Both the position numbers and the translations under genes were made by a program. 64,000 bases of DNA, taken from the NCBI RefSeq assembly GCF_900100535.1, contig NZ_FNDG01000022.1, forward strand, positions 30,737-94,736, in the 5' to 3' direction. Below, one piece after another: positions 1-8,136 of the stretch. The DNA is from Phytopseudomonas flavescens. Its GTDB lineage: Bacteria > Pseudomonadota > Gammaproteobacteria > Pseudomonadales > Pseudomonadaceae. The stretch's first letter is position 1, and every line of letters starts with the position of its first letter. The notes under the pieces are model-generated. The model was not told where the DNA came from, made no database searches, and worked only from the letters and a program-made list of their open reading frames with translations.

Positions 1-145
1 CATGGCCGAGGCGGACTGGACTGCGCCGGGTGCGCTGACGGCTGCCAAACGGCTGATGCGCCAGGCGCTGGCCCCTCATCTGGGCGGTCGACCTCTGGTC
101 AGCCGCGAATTGTTCATGACGCTCAAGGAGCCGACCCGTGACTGA
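1..145 (+). CDS. recO: DNA repair protein RecO, C-terminal end (partial)
   Basis: An open frame enters from the left edge, is readable from base 2, and ends with TGA at 143-145, giving about 47 C-terminal residues that include GRPLVSRELF. This resembles the end of RecO, which loads RecA onto SSB-coated DNA in RecFOR recombinational repair. Its stop overlaps the start of pdxJ by 8 bp, and recO-pdxJ is a conserved gamma-proteobacterial pair, so the neighbour supports the call. The N-terminal OB fold and zinc region lie outside the window. Confidence 0.8.
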   Translation, partial: MAEADWTAPGALTAAKRLMRQALAPHLGGRPLVSRELFMTLKEPTRD

Positions 146-881
146 AGCCAACCGTGTTTTGCTGGGCGTGAATATCGACCACGTCGCTACCCTGCGCCAG
201 GCGCGCGGCACACGCTATCCGGACCCCGTCAAGGCGGCGCTGGATGCGGAAGAAGCGGGTGCCGATGGGATCACCGTGCACCTGCGCGAAGACCGTCGGC
301 ACATTCAGGAACGCGATGTGCGCCTGCTCAAGGAGGTCTTGCAGACGCGCATGAACTTCGAGATGGGGGTGACCGACTTCATGCTCGATTTTGCCGAACA
401 GATCCGCCCCGAACATGTCTGCCTGGTGCCGGAAACCCGCCAGGAACTGACTACCGAAGGCGGTCTGGACGTAGCTGGCCAGGAGGCCCGAATCGCCGCA
501 GCGGTGCAGCGTCTGGCTGCCGCTGGCAGCGAAGTTTCCCTGTTCATCGATGCCGACCCGCGGCAGATCGAGGCGAGCAAGCGGGTCGGCGCGCCGGCCA
601 TCGAATTGCACACCGGGCGTTATGCCGATGCGCAGGATGCGCAGCAGGCCGCTGCGGAGCTGCTGCGTATTCGTGAAGGCGTCGCGCTGGGCGTTTCCCT
701 GGGCCTGATCGTCAACGCCGGTCATGGCCTGCACTACCACAATGTCGAGCCGGTGGCGGCGATCCCCGGCATCAACGAACTGAACATCGGCCACGCCCTG
801 GTCAGCCATGCCCTGTTCGTTGGCTTCAAGGATGCGGTGCGGGAAATGAAGCAACTGATCGAGAGCGCCGCAGCACGCTAG
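138..881 (+). CDS. pdxJ: Pyridoxine 5'-phosphate synthase
   Basis: A 247-residue protein of usual PdxJ length. It condenses 1-deoxy-D-xylulose 5-phosphate with 3-amino-2-oxopropyl phosphate to form pyridoxine 5'-phosphate, the last ring-forming step of the DXP-dependent vitamin B6 pathway in the cytosol. The N-terminal GVNIDHVATLRQARG segment, TVHLREDRRHI, the FEMG strand and the C-terminal GHALVSHALF region are characteristic of the family. The start is GTG at 138, inside the last codons of recO, so the two genes are probably translationally coupled. Confidence 0.96.
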   Translation: MTEANRVLLGVNIDHVATLRQARGTRYPDPVKAALDAEEAGADGITVHLREDRRHIQERDVRLLKEVLQTRMNFEMGVTDFMLDFAEQIRPEHVCLVPETRQELTTEGGLDVAGQEARIAAAVQRLAAAGSEVSLFIDADPRQIEASKRVGAPAIELHTGRYADAQDAQQAAAELLRIREGVALGVSLGLIVNAGHGLHYHNVEPVAAIPGINELNIGHALVSHALFVGFKDAVREMKQLIESAAAR

Positions 882-899
882 TGGCGCTAGCGGCGTGCT
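872..899. terminator. Hairpin at the pdxJ / LysR convergence
   Basis: AGCACGC at 872-878 can pair with GCGTGCT at 893-899 around an inner CTAG repeat. The structure covers the pdxJ stop codon and lies between two convergent genes. There is no T run on either side, so terminator function is a guess. Confidence 0.35.
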
Positions 900-1789
900 C
901 CGTAGGCCACTGCCACCTGCGCCGCCAGCGCTTCCGCGGCGGCACCACGGTTGCTGCCGCGCAGCAGTTTGATGTGATAGTCGCCCAATGGTGGCAGCCC
1001 GTGCTCCTGTTGAGGGAGGCGGCGTAGCGGCGGTTTGACCAGGCTGGCCGGGAAGGCGGCGATGGCCAGATCGGCAAGCAGCGCCGCTTCCTGACCAGCA
1101 CACTGCTCGCTGGAGTAGGCGATGCGGTAGTTGCGCCCCAGCCTGTCCAGGCCGTCCATCGCCGCACGTCGCCAGGCGCAGCCGCGGCTGGCCACGGCCA
1201 GCGGTAGAGGGTTGCGCTTGACCGCCAGCCCGCCATCACGGCCTGCCCAGACCAGCGATTCGCTGCAGATGATCTCCCCTCGGGAGTCGTCGGCGTCGCC
1301 ATTGCCGGTATTGAGCAAGGTCAGGTCCAGCTCTCCGGCATCCAGGCGCTCGATCAGCTCGCAGCTGCGGCCTACCGATACGTCGACCTGAACCGCGGGA
1401 TGGCTGAGGGCGAACTGCGACAGCAGGTCGGGGAGGGCGCCCACGCCGATATCGAATGGCGTGCCGAAACGCACGGTGCCCGCCAGGTTCGGAACCAGAA
1501 AGTGCGATACCGCTTCCTCGTTGAGCTTGAGCAGACGCCGCGCGTAGCCGAGCAGGATCTCGCCATCCGCGGTGAGTCGCACGCGGCGGCTTTCGCGGAG
1601 AAACAGCGTGCGCCCGAGGGATTCTTCCAGGCGCTTGATCTGCTGGCTGACAGCCGCCGTGGTACGGAATACCTGGGCGGCGGTGCGGGTAAAGCTGCCG
1701 CTTTCGGCGATGCCGACGAACGTCTTCAGCACATCGCTTTCCAGTAGTGGCAGGGCGGCGGGCAAGTCGGTGAGCAGCGGGCTGTTCAT
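887..1789 (-). CDS. LysR-family transcriptional regulator
   Basis: A 300-residue protein. The N-terminal winged helix-turn-helix spans about residues 17-76 (LKTFVGIAESGSFTRTAAQ, then SQQIKRLEESLG), followed by a substrate-binding domain that starts near VRFGTPFDIGVGALPDLL. LysR proteins bind DNA as tetramers and respond to a small effector. The target is unknown. It diverges from the small gene at 1917, with an AT-rich 127-bp gap containing a T-N11-A type stretch around 1797-1813, so self-regulation and control of that gene are plausible. Confidence 0.9.
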   Translation of the reverse strand: MNSPLLTDLPAALPLLESDVLKTFVGIAESGSFTRTAAQVFRTTAAVSQQIKRLEESLGRTLFLRESRRVRLTADGEILLGYARRLLKLNEEAVSHFLVPNLAGTVRFGTPFDIGVGALPDLLSQFALSHPAVQVDVSVGRSCELIERLDAGELDLTLLNTGNGDADDSRGEIICSESLVWAGRDGGLAVKRNPLPLAVASRGCAWRRAAMDGLDRLGRNYRIAYSSEQCAGQEAALLADLAIAAFPASLVKPPLRRLPQQEHGLPPLGDYHIKLLRGSNRGAAAEALAAQVAVAYGARR

Positions 1790-1916
1790 GATGTCGTTAA
1801 TATTTTCTTAATCAGCTGTTAGGTATTACTAGTTTGTCTTAACGTTAGGCGCCACTCAATCTGTCGGCAAGCGGTTACCGATAACCGGTGACCTCAGGCT
1901 GTCGAGGAGAGTTGTC

Positions 1917-2192
1917 ATGACGTCGAACGAACAGCATGCCGCCAATGCCGGGCGCACCCCCCAGGCAAGGTCGTCGGGCCTTGTCGCCAATGAGCTGACC
2001 CAGTGGCTGGGCGACTGGTATTTCGCCTGGTGCTGGAGGCGCAAGATGCGCCGCCTGCTGAGTCTGGAAAGCGCTGGTCAGGTGCGCCTGGGAAGCGCCC
2101 GTGAGCGCGTCAGCGCCGGTGCGCGGATGCCCCTCGCAATGATCGCTGCGCGGCAGGCAGACTGGCGCCGCAAAGGTGATGTGGCTGACTGA
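1917..2192 (+). CDS. Small hypothetical protein, divergent from LysR gene
   Basis: A 91-residue basic protein with no signal peptide. The ATG at 1917 follows a good ribosome site (GAGGAG at about 1903-1908). A tryptophan-rich amphipathic patch (WLGDWYFAWCWRRKMRR, about residues 30-46) is followed by LLSLES. The arrangement vaguely recalls DUF1127 proteins, which also pair a W/R-rich helix with small size, but the terminal signature of that family is not clear. Its placement opposite a LysR gene suggests it is that regulator's target. Function unknown. Confidence 0.6.
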   Translation: MTSNEQHAANAGRTPQARSSGLVANELTQWLGDWYFAWCWRRKMRRLLSLESAGQVRLGSARERVSAGARMPLAMIAARQADWRRKGDVAD

Positions 2193-2200
2193 CGCTGCTG

Positions 2201-3169
2201 TCAGGGCTTGCGTGCGACCAGTACGGCACGGCGCGGGGCCGGCAGGCCTTCGAGGGTGCGGCGGTGATCCAGCGGGTCGAGGAACTCCGGCAGCGACTGG
2301 TAGCGCATCCAGTCGGTGCTGCGCTGTTCCTCGACGGAGGTGACGCTGACGTCCACGCAACGCACGTCGACGAAGCCGGCGCGGCGCAGCCACAGTTCCA
2401 GCGCCGGCACCGAAGGCAGGAACCAGACGTTGCGCATCTGTGCATAACGGTCTTCGGGAACCAGCACCTGATAAGCGTCGCCTTCCACCACCAGCGTCTC
2501 CAGCACCAGTTCGCCGCCCTTGAGCAGGCACTCCTTGAGTTCCAGCAGGTGATCGATGGGCGAGCGCCGATGGTACAGCACGCCCATGGAGAACACGGTG
2601 TCGAAGCCCAGCAGCTTTGCCGGCAGTTCCTCGATGCCCAGGGGCAGGTGCCAGGCAGGCATGTCCGGCAGGTAATTCTTCATGGCCAGGAACTGGCAAA
2701 GAAACAGCCAGTTCGGGTCGATACCGACCACGCTCTTGGCGCCATCGCCGAGCATCCGCCACATGTAGTAGCCATTGCCGCAGCCGACGTCGAGTACGCA
2801 CTTGCCGGTCAGGTCCAGGTGCGGGGATACCCGTTGCCATTTCCAGTCGGAACGCCACTCGGTATCCACATGTACACCGAACAGGTGAAAGGGGCCCTTG
2901 CGCCAGGGGATCAGGCCACGCAGGGCGCTGTCCAGGGCTGCCTGGGTGGTCTTATCGGGGTGGCCGTCGAGCCTGAAATCCCTGAGCAGGTCGATCTGTG
3001 TGGCATCCAGTGGCGGCAGCGCCTCGACGGCGGCGTACCAGCGCTGCAGGTCACCGTGACCGATGGCCAGTTTGGCATCGATCTGCCCCGGCAGTTCGGC
3101 GCTCCATTGCTGCAAGGGCGTGCCAGCGAGGTGCGCCTGTAGGGTATCGAGATCCATGCGGTGCATCAT
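2201..3169 (-). CDS. cmoB: tRNA U34 carboxymethyltransferase
   Basis: CmoB transfers a carboxymethyl group from carboxy-S-adenosyl-L-methionine to 5-hydroxyuridine 34, making cmo5U in tRNAs that read NNU/NNA/NNG codons. The SAM-type Rossmann motif VLDVGCGNGYYMWRM and the downstream FSMGVLYHRRSPIDHL segment are typical. The start at 3169 is chosen because its ATG overlaps the cmoA stop (ATGA) and gives 322 residues, almost exactly the E. coli length. A longer frame to 3202 would run into cmoA. The gene is cotranscribed with and coupled to cmoA, which makes its cofactor. Confidence 0.95.
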   Translation of the reverse strand: MMHRMDLDTLQAHLAGTPLQQWSAELPGQIDAKLAIGHGDLQRWYAAVEALPPLDATQIDLLRDFRLDGHPDKTTQAALDSALRGLIPWRKGPFHLFGVHVDTEWRSDWKWQRVSPHLDLTGKCVLDVGCGNGYYMWRMLGDGAKSVVGIDPNWLFLCQFLAMKNYLPDMPAWHLPLGIEELPAKLLGFDTVFSMGVLYHRRSPIDHLLELKECLLKGGELVLETLVVEGDAYQVLVPEDRYAQMRNVWFLPSVPALELWLRRAGFVDVRCVDVSVTSVEEQRSTDWMRYQSLPEFLDPLDHRRTLEGLPAPRRAVLVARKP

Positions 3170-3909
3170 GGCAGGGCCACCATGGAGGCGAAATTCAGGC
3201 ACTGGAACCAGGGCAGCACCTTGCTGAAACCGGCTGCCAGTAGCCGCTCGCGGTGCTGCTCGAGGCTGTCGGGCAACATGACCTTTTCGATGGCGCTGCG
3301 CTTCTGGGCGATTTCCAGTTCGCTGTAACCATTGGCACGCTTGAACGCGACATGCAGGTCGGTAAGCAGGGCATGTTGCTGGTCATCCTCGAAGCGCAGC
3401 TTTTCCGACAGGATCAGTGCGCCGCCCGGCAGTAGAGCCTGGCGGATACGGGCCAGCAGCGGCAGGCGCTGAGCCGGCTCGATGAACTGCAAGGTAAAGT
3501 TCAGTGCTACCAATGAGCTCGGCTCGAAGTCCATGGCGAGGATGTCCGCTTCGATGACCTCGACCGGCAGCAGCTCCTGGAACATCGAATCCTGGGCATG
3601 CAGGTATTCTCGGCAGCGTTCGACCATGGCGCTGGAGTTGTCCACCGCGACCACGCGGCAGTCTTCCAGCTGAACGTGGCGGCGCAGCGCCTGGGTCACC
3701 GCACCCAGCGAGCTGCCCAGGTCGTAGAGCACGCTGTGCGGCTGGGCGAACTGGCCGGCCAGCACGCCGATATTCTCGACGATGGTCGGGTAACCGGGCA
3801 CCGAACGCTTGATCATGTCCGGGAACACACGCGCCACGTCTTCGTTGAACACGAAGTCCGGCACCTGATCCAGTGGCTGGGCGAAAAGTCGGTCGGGCTG
3901 TCTGTTCAC
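3166..3909 (-). CDS. cmoA: Carboxy-S-adenosyl-L-methionine synthase
   Basis: CmoA makes carboxy-SAM from SAM and prephenate for CmoB. The protein has the Rossmann motif YDLGSSLGAVT, an acidic cofactor site near VVAVDNSSAMVERCR, and ALNFTLQFI. The GTG start at 3909 gives 247 residues (VNRQPDRLFAQPLDQVPDF), which fits the family. A frame extending to an ATG at 3951 adds 14 atypical residues. No strong ribosome site is seen before the GTG, so the start is moderately sure. A TAAAAT box near 3942-3947 could be a -10 element. Confidence 0.94.
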   Translation of the reverse strand: MNRQPDRLFAQPLDQVPDFVFNEDVARVFPDMIKRSVPGYPTIVENIGVLAGQFAQPHSVLYDLGSSLGAVTQALRRHVQLEDCRVVAVDNSSAMVERCREYLHAQDSMFQELLPVEVIEADILAMDFEPSSLVALNFTLQFIEPAQRLPLLARIRQALLPGGALILSEKLRFEDDQQHALLTDLHVAFKRANGYSELEIAQKRSAIEKVMLPDSLEQHRERLLAAGFSKVLPWFQCLNFASMVALP

Positions 3910-4063
3910 GGTCGGTCTGCGCGGCGCTGGAAAGGCGCGCATTTTAGCCAAGTCCGGCGATTAGCCAAACCTTGTCGGCTGCGTTCGTCGGATCTCTGCC
4001 GGAAGAGCCGACTTGCAGTTGATTTTTCTCGACCTGCAAGTCGGTTACGAATGGCCAGCGGGC

Positions 4064-4453
4064 CTAGCGAACGCTAACCCGGCAGTCGAAGGTCTCTGCT
4101 GGTTCGGCGCCGGCATCCCAGGGCTGCACGTAGGTCAGCAGCAGCTGAGCGTCTCCGCTTTCCGTTGCCTGGAATCGCCAGGTGGAGTGACCTTCGCCGC
4201 CCACCAGATCGGAGTTTCCAGCCGCGCTGTAAACTTCCGGGCCGAGGCTCTTGAGAACGCTGGCGGCATTCTCGCGGACCACCCAGCGATAACCGGTAGT
4301 GGGGTTGCTCGGCAGGGTGAGGATTACCTGCTGGCCGGCGTGCAGGTTGAGCGGGCACTGCTGTTGTTCCTGCACGGTGACGCTTCTGGACTGGCTAGCA
4401 CAAGCACTCAGCAAGGCGATTGCCGCGACGAGCGACAGGCTGTGGGAGGTCAT
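4064..4453 (-). CDS. Chagasin-like (I42) protease inhibitor lipoprotein
   Basis: A 129-residue protein with a short signal peptide and lipobox LLSAC (Cys18 as the lipid anchor). The three inhibitor loops of the I42/chagasin family are visible in order: NPTTGY, then GGEG, then QPW. Family members are Ig-fold inhibitors of papain-like cysteine peptidases. In bacteria they may shield the cell from its own or a host's peptidases. The start is placed at MTSHSL because it sits directly before the signal peptide. Monocistronic, downstream of cmoA on the same strand. Confidence 0.85.
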   Translation of the reverse strand: MTSHSLSLVAAIALLSACASQSRSVTVQEQQQCPLNLHAGQQVILTLPSNPTTGYRWVVRENAASVLKSLGPEVYSAAGNSDLVGGEGHSTWRFQATESGDAQLLLTYVQPWDAGAEPAETFDCRVSVR

Positions 4454-4535
4454 CAGGGGCTCCGTTGGCTGGGAAACGTGCTTCAGCATAGCCGCTGCCG
4501 CATGGGCTGTAACCCGTGCCGGCGAGCGAATGTCG

Positions 4536-4865
4536 TCAGTCGACGATGAACAGCCGCGCGCCTGTACTCGTCGAGCTGCGGTGCGCTTCGGCCTGATCAG
4601 CGACCTGATAGCTCATGCCCGCGGTCATCACGAAGCGGCGGCCATCCTCCAGCTCAGTATGCAGTTCGCCCTCGAGGCACAGCAGGATATGGCCCTTGCT
4701 GCACCAGTGGTCGGCCAGGTAGCCGGGCGAATAGTCGACCATACGCACCCGCAATGCGCCGAACTGTCGAGTTCGCCAGTGGGCCACGCCGGTTTCTCCA
4801 GGATGCTCGGTGGCGTCCACCTGGCTCCAGTCGGTAATGCCAAAAGGGATATCGGCGATGTTCAT
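4536..4865 (-). CDS. Cupin-fold protein (DHCW-motif family)
   Basis: A 109-residue single-domain protein with the cupin-like segment DYSPGYLADHWCSKGHIL followed by CLEGELHTELEDGRRF. It matches the small family annotated as DHCW-motif cupin, although the visible residue order here is D-H-W-C. The histidines and glutamates could bind a metal. No pathway is known for the family. It lies 66 bp downstream of the LuxR-type gene on the same strand and may be in its transcription unit. Confidence 0.8.
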   Translation of the reverse strand: MNIADIPFGITDWSQVDATEHPGETGVAHWRTRQFGALRVRMVDYSPGYLADHWCSKGHILLCLEGELHTELEDGRRFVMTAGMSYQVADQAEAHRSSTSTGARLFIVD

Positions 4866-4931
4866 GAGGGTTTCCTGACGTGTGGTGAATCATGACGTGG
4901 CTGCCGAGGCCATGATGCCGACCGAGGTCTG

Positions 4932-5717
4932 TCAGTCCTGCTGGGCCTGGAGAAACAGGGCGAACAGTTCGGATTGCGACTTTATCCCCAGCTTGGCGTA
5001 GATGTGCTTGCGGTGCACCTTGACCGTCTCCGTCGAGATGGACAGTTTGCGTGCGATCTCCTTGCCCGAGCAGCCACTGAGCATCAGCCTCGCCACATCC
5101 AGCTCGCGCGCGGTAAGGGTGTTTTCCATCCAGTGCCCGGCGCTGCCCTGAGGCTGCGGGCGAGCCGGGCCTGGCGTGATGGTGCCGAGCAAGTCCTGAT
5201 CGAAGGCCAGGCGCTGGCGCATCAGGCCGCCCACCCACGGCTGCACCAGGCCAAGCAGGGCCAGGTTCTCGGGGCTGAAGCGGTGGCGCGCCCCCAGCGA
5301 CAGGCACAAGGTTTTGCCGTCCTGCAGCGGGACGTTGAACTGCACTTCGTCGACCACCACGTTGAGGCGGAAATAGCGTTGGTAGTAGTCGGTCCGCTCG
5401 AAGCGTTCCGGTGCCACGTCAGCCAGGTGCAGCAGGCCGCCCACGGCGCGTTCGCGGCTGTCGATATAGAACGGGTCGAGCTGGTAGAGACCCTTGAGGT
5501 AATCCAGGAACAGCGTGTCGGGACCACCGTCCAGCCCAGGGCACTCGGCAAGCACCTGGGGCCGTGCGTCGCTGAAGATCAGCACCACCCAGCTGTCGAA
5601 CGCTACGTACTGTTCCAGTACGCGTACCAGCGCCGTCCAGAAACCGGGACGATCGAGCCCCTCGATGAGTTTACCGACCGACTGGTGCCAGGCGATGTGC
5701 TGCAATGAAAGCCCCAT
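4932..5717 (-). CDS. LuxR-family transcriptional regulator
   Basis: A 261-residue protein. The C-terminal helix-turn-helix is clear (LTARELDVARLMLSG, then GKEIARKLSISTETVKVHRKHI, about residues 192-245). The N-terminal 170 residues show no acyl-homoserine-lactone pocket signature and no receiver domain, so the input signal is unknown. It diverges from the hydrolase-permease pair at 5881, and a perfect 26-bp dyad lies between them, so it probably controls that pair. The cupin gene follows it on the same strand. Confidence 0.88.
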   Translation of the reverse strand: MGLSLQHIAWHQSVGKLIEGLDRPGFWTALVRVLEQYVAFDSWVVLIFSDARPQVLAECPGLDGGPDTLFLDYLKGLYQLDPFYIDSRERAVGGLLHLADVAPERFERTDYYQRYFRLNVVVDEVQFNVPLQDGKTLCLSLGARHRFSPENLALLGLVQPWVGGLMRQRLAFDQDLLGTITPGPARPQPQGSAGHWMENTLTARELDVARLMLSGCSGKEIARKLSISTETVKVHRKHIYAKLGIKSQSELFALFLQAQQD

Positions 5718-5790
5718 TTTCTACCCCCGATGGGTTAACCCGCCCGCGTGATTACCGGCGTCGATGCTTGCCGCCATACTCGGGGTACGG

Positions 5791-5816
5791 CAGCGGCAGG
5801 TCGCGACCTGCCGCTG
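5791..5816. promoter_or_regulatory. Perfect 26-bp palindrome in divergent promoter region
   Basis: Each half is CAGCGGCAGGTCG meeting its exact complement at 5803/5804 with no spacer. It lies between the divergent LuxR-type gene (start 5717) and the hydrolase gene (start 5881). The core GCAGGTCGCGACCTGC resembles the dyads used by dimeric LuxR-type proteins. It could instead be part of a dispersed repeat. Confidence 0.5.
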
Positions 5817-5880
5817 GGAAAACGGCCAGGCCGATTCTGACGCTTTTTGCCGGTCATGGACAAAACAACAGGAAATCGAG

Positions 5881-6699
5881 ATGAAGATCGAACTGGTACA
5901 GGTACGTGGTCGTGATGGCGACACCGCCTACAACCTGAGCCGCGCATTGCAGGCCATCGACGACAGCGCCGAGGGTACCGATCTGCTGGTGTTTTCGGAG
6001 ACTCATCTGATGGGCTTTCCGACAGCGCTGAACATCGCCGAACTGGCCGAACCGATCGACGGCCCGACCATCAGGGCGGTGCAGCAGGCGGTTCGCGAGC
6101 GCAACATCTCGGTGGCCATCGGCATGGCGGAAAATGACGCCGGGGTGTTCTACAACACGACGCTGCTGATCACCCCGGCGGGGATCGCCCTGCGCTACCG
6201 CAAGACCCACCTGTGGTCATCCGACCGCGGCATCTTCACGCCGGGTGACCGCTACGTGACGGTGCCCTGGCAGGGTATCCGGGTCGGCATCCTGATCTGC
6301 TTCGACATCGAGTTCCCGGAAAGCGCCCGGGCGCTGGCGCAGCTCGGCGCCGACCTGATCATCGTCACCAACGGCAACATGGACCCCTATGGCCCCACCC
6401 ACCGCACGGCGATCATGGCGCGTGCCATGGAAAACCAGGCATTCGCGGTGATGGTCAACCGCGTGGGCAGTGGCGATGGCGATCTGGTCTTCGCTGGCGG
6501 CAGCAGTGCGGTCGATCCATTCGGCCAGTTGCTGTGCGAGGCCGGGCGCGAAGAGTGTCGGCAGATCGTCGAGCTCGACCTCGATCAACGACAGGCTGCC
6601 TGCAGCGATTACCGCTACCTCGATGAGCGGCGCCTGATGCTGCCCGGTGAGCGAATCGACTACCCGGACGGGCGCCGAGAACTGCTGATTCCACGTTAA
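5881..6699 (+). CDS. Carbon-nitrogen hydrolase (nitrilase superfamily)
   Basis: A 272-residue protein. The superfamily catalytic triad is visible as Glu40 (FSETHLMG), Lys108 (YRKTHLW) and Cys140 (LICFDIEFPES). These enzymes hydrolyse amides, N-carbamoyl compounds or nitriles through a cysteine thioester. The ATG at 5881 is chosen because AGGAAATCGAG lies just upstream and the preceding in-frame region is not protein-like. The APC permease gene follows by 107 bp, so the pair probably imports and hydrolyses an amide-bearing amino acid or amine. The substrate cannot be told from sequence. Confidence 0.9.
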   Translation: MKIELVQVRGRDGDTAYNLSRALQAIDDSAEGTDLLVFSETHLMGFPTALNIAELAEPIDGPTIRAVQQAVRERNISVAIGMAENDAGVFYNTTLLITPAGIALRYRKTHLWSSDRGIFTPGDRYVTVPWQGIRVGILICFDIEFPESARALAQLGADLIIVTNGNMDPYGPTHRTAIMARAMENQAFAVMVNRVGSGDGDLVFAGGSSAVDPFGQLLCEAGREECRQIVELDLDQRQAACSDYRYLDERRLMLPGERIDYPDGRRELLIPR

Positions 6700-6806
6700 G
6701 ACGGAGGCCAACCTCCGCATTGCCGCCGGGCCCGGTTCCCGGTGGGCGCTGCTGTGTTCGCCGACTTCGGCTCTGCCATAAAAATCATAATCTCGGAGTA
6801 GCAGTA

Positions 6807-8129
6807 ATGGCCAATCTCAAACGTACCCTGTCACTGGGTTCGGTGGTGCTGTTCGGCATCGCCTACATGACCCCGATCATCGTGCTCGGTACCTTCGGCA
6901 TTCTTGCCGACGTGACCAGCGGGCAGGTGCCCGCTGCCTACGTGGCCGCCACACTGGCCATGCTGTTCACGGCGCTGAGCTACGCGAAAATGGCTGCGGC
7001 CTTTCCCGTGGCCGGTTCCGCCTATACCTACGTGCGCAAGTCGATCAACGCCAAGCTGGGCTTTCTCGCCGGTTGGGCGGTGCTGCTCGATTATCTGTTC
7101 CTGCCCATGGCCATCTGGCTGATCGGCGCCGCCTACCTGGGCTCGGCGTTTCCCGAGGTGCCGCAGGCCGTCTGGGTGCTGGGGTTCATCGTGGTGACTT
7201 CGCTGATCAACGTGGTGGGCCTGCAACTGGCCAAGACGGTCAATGGCCTGCTGATGGTGGTACAGCTTCTGGTGCTGGTGGCCTTCGTTGCCTTGTGCGT
7301 GCATTACGTGGCGGGGGATGGCAGCAAGCCGTTGTGGAGCCTGCAGCCGTTCTTCGACGGCAGTTTCAGCCTGCCGCTGGTGATGGGCGGCGCGGCCATC
7401 GCCTGCTATTCGTTTCTCGGCTTCGATGCGGTCAGCACGCTGACCGAAGAAACCCGCGACCCGCAGAAGACCATTCCCAGGGCGATTCTGCTGATCACCC
7501 TGTTTGGCGGGCTGATCTTCATCGTCACCTCCTACTTCGTGCAGCTCGCTCACCCCGGCGCCGTGTTCACCAGTACCGACTCCGCTGCCTATGAAATCGC
7601 CCGTAATATCGGTGGCGATCTGTTCGTGTCGATATTCCTGATCGGCCTGATCGTTGGCCAGTTCACCTCAGGCCTGTCGGCCCAGGCCAGTGCCTCGCGC
7701 CTGCTGTTCGCCATGGGGCGTGACGGCGTACTGCCCAAGCGCCTGTTCGGCACATTGAGCAAACGCTTCGGAACGCCGCTGGGAAGCATCCTGCTGTGCG
7801 CGGTGGTGGCTCTGCTGGCGCTGAAGCTGGACGTCACCACCTCGACCTCGTTCATCAACTTCGGCGCTTTCCTGGCCTTCTCGCTGGTCAACCTGTCGGT
7901 CATCTTCCATTACTGGATCGGCGGCGCCCGGCGCGGCGTCCGTGAGCTGCTGCAGTACCTGCTGTTCCCGCTGCTGGGCATGTTCGCCACGCTGTGGCTG
8001 ATGGTGAGCCTCGATCACCTGGCGATCACCCTTGGCCTGTGCTGGCTGGCACTGGGTGTCGCCTACCTGGCCTGGCTGACCGCAGGCTTCCGTCGCCAGC
8101 CGCCGGAAATGCAGTTCGACGCAGCCTGA
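6807..8129 (+). CDS. APC-family amino acid/amine permease
   Basis: A 440-residue inner-membrane protein with about 12 hydrophobic segments. The first contains VLFGIAYMTPI and resembles the glycine-rich unwound helix 1 of APC transporters. AAAFPVAGSAYTYV in helix 2 and FLGFDAVSTLTEETRDPQKTIPRAI in the middle are family signatures. The ATG at 6807 follows CGGAG. It is cotranscribed with the upstream hydrolase after a small GGAGG/CCTCC hairpin (6702-6717). Substrate unknown, probably that of the hydrolase. Confidence 0.9.
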   Translation: MANLKRTLSLGSVVLFGIAYMTPIIVLGTFGILADVTSGQVPAAYVAATLAMLFTALSYAKMAAAFPVAGSAYTYVRKSINAKLGFLAGWAVLLDYLFLPMAIWLIGAAYLGSAFPEVPQAVWVLGFIVVTSLINVVGLQLAKTVNGLLMVVQLLVLVAFVALCVHYVAGDGSKPLWSLQPFFDGSFSLPLVMGGAAIACYSFLGFDAVSTLTEETRDPQKTIPRAILLITLFGGLIFIVTSYFVQLAHPGAVFTSTDSAAYEIARNIGGDLFVSIFLIGLIVGQFTSGLSAQASASRLLFAMGRDGVLPKRLFGTLSKRFGTPLGSILLCAVVALLALKLDVTTSTSFINFGAFLAFSLVNLSVIFHYWIGGARRGVRELLQYLLFPLLGMFATLWLMVSLDHLAITLGLCWLALGVAYLAWLTAGFRRQPPEMQFDAA

Positions 8130-8136
8130 ACCGTCA

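Noticed and set aside
123..1103. Long minus-strand frame opposite pdxJ
   Set aside because: It overlaps pdxJ completely and has the composition of a GC-rich shadow frame; no domain pattern.
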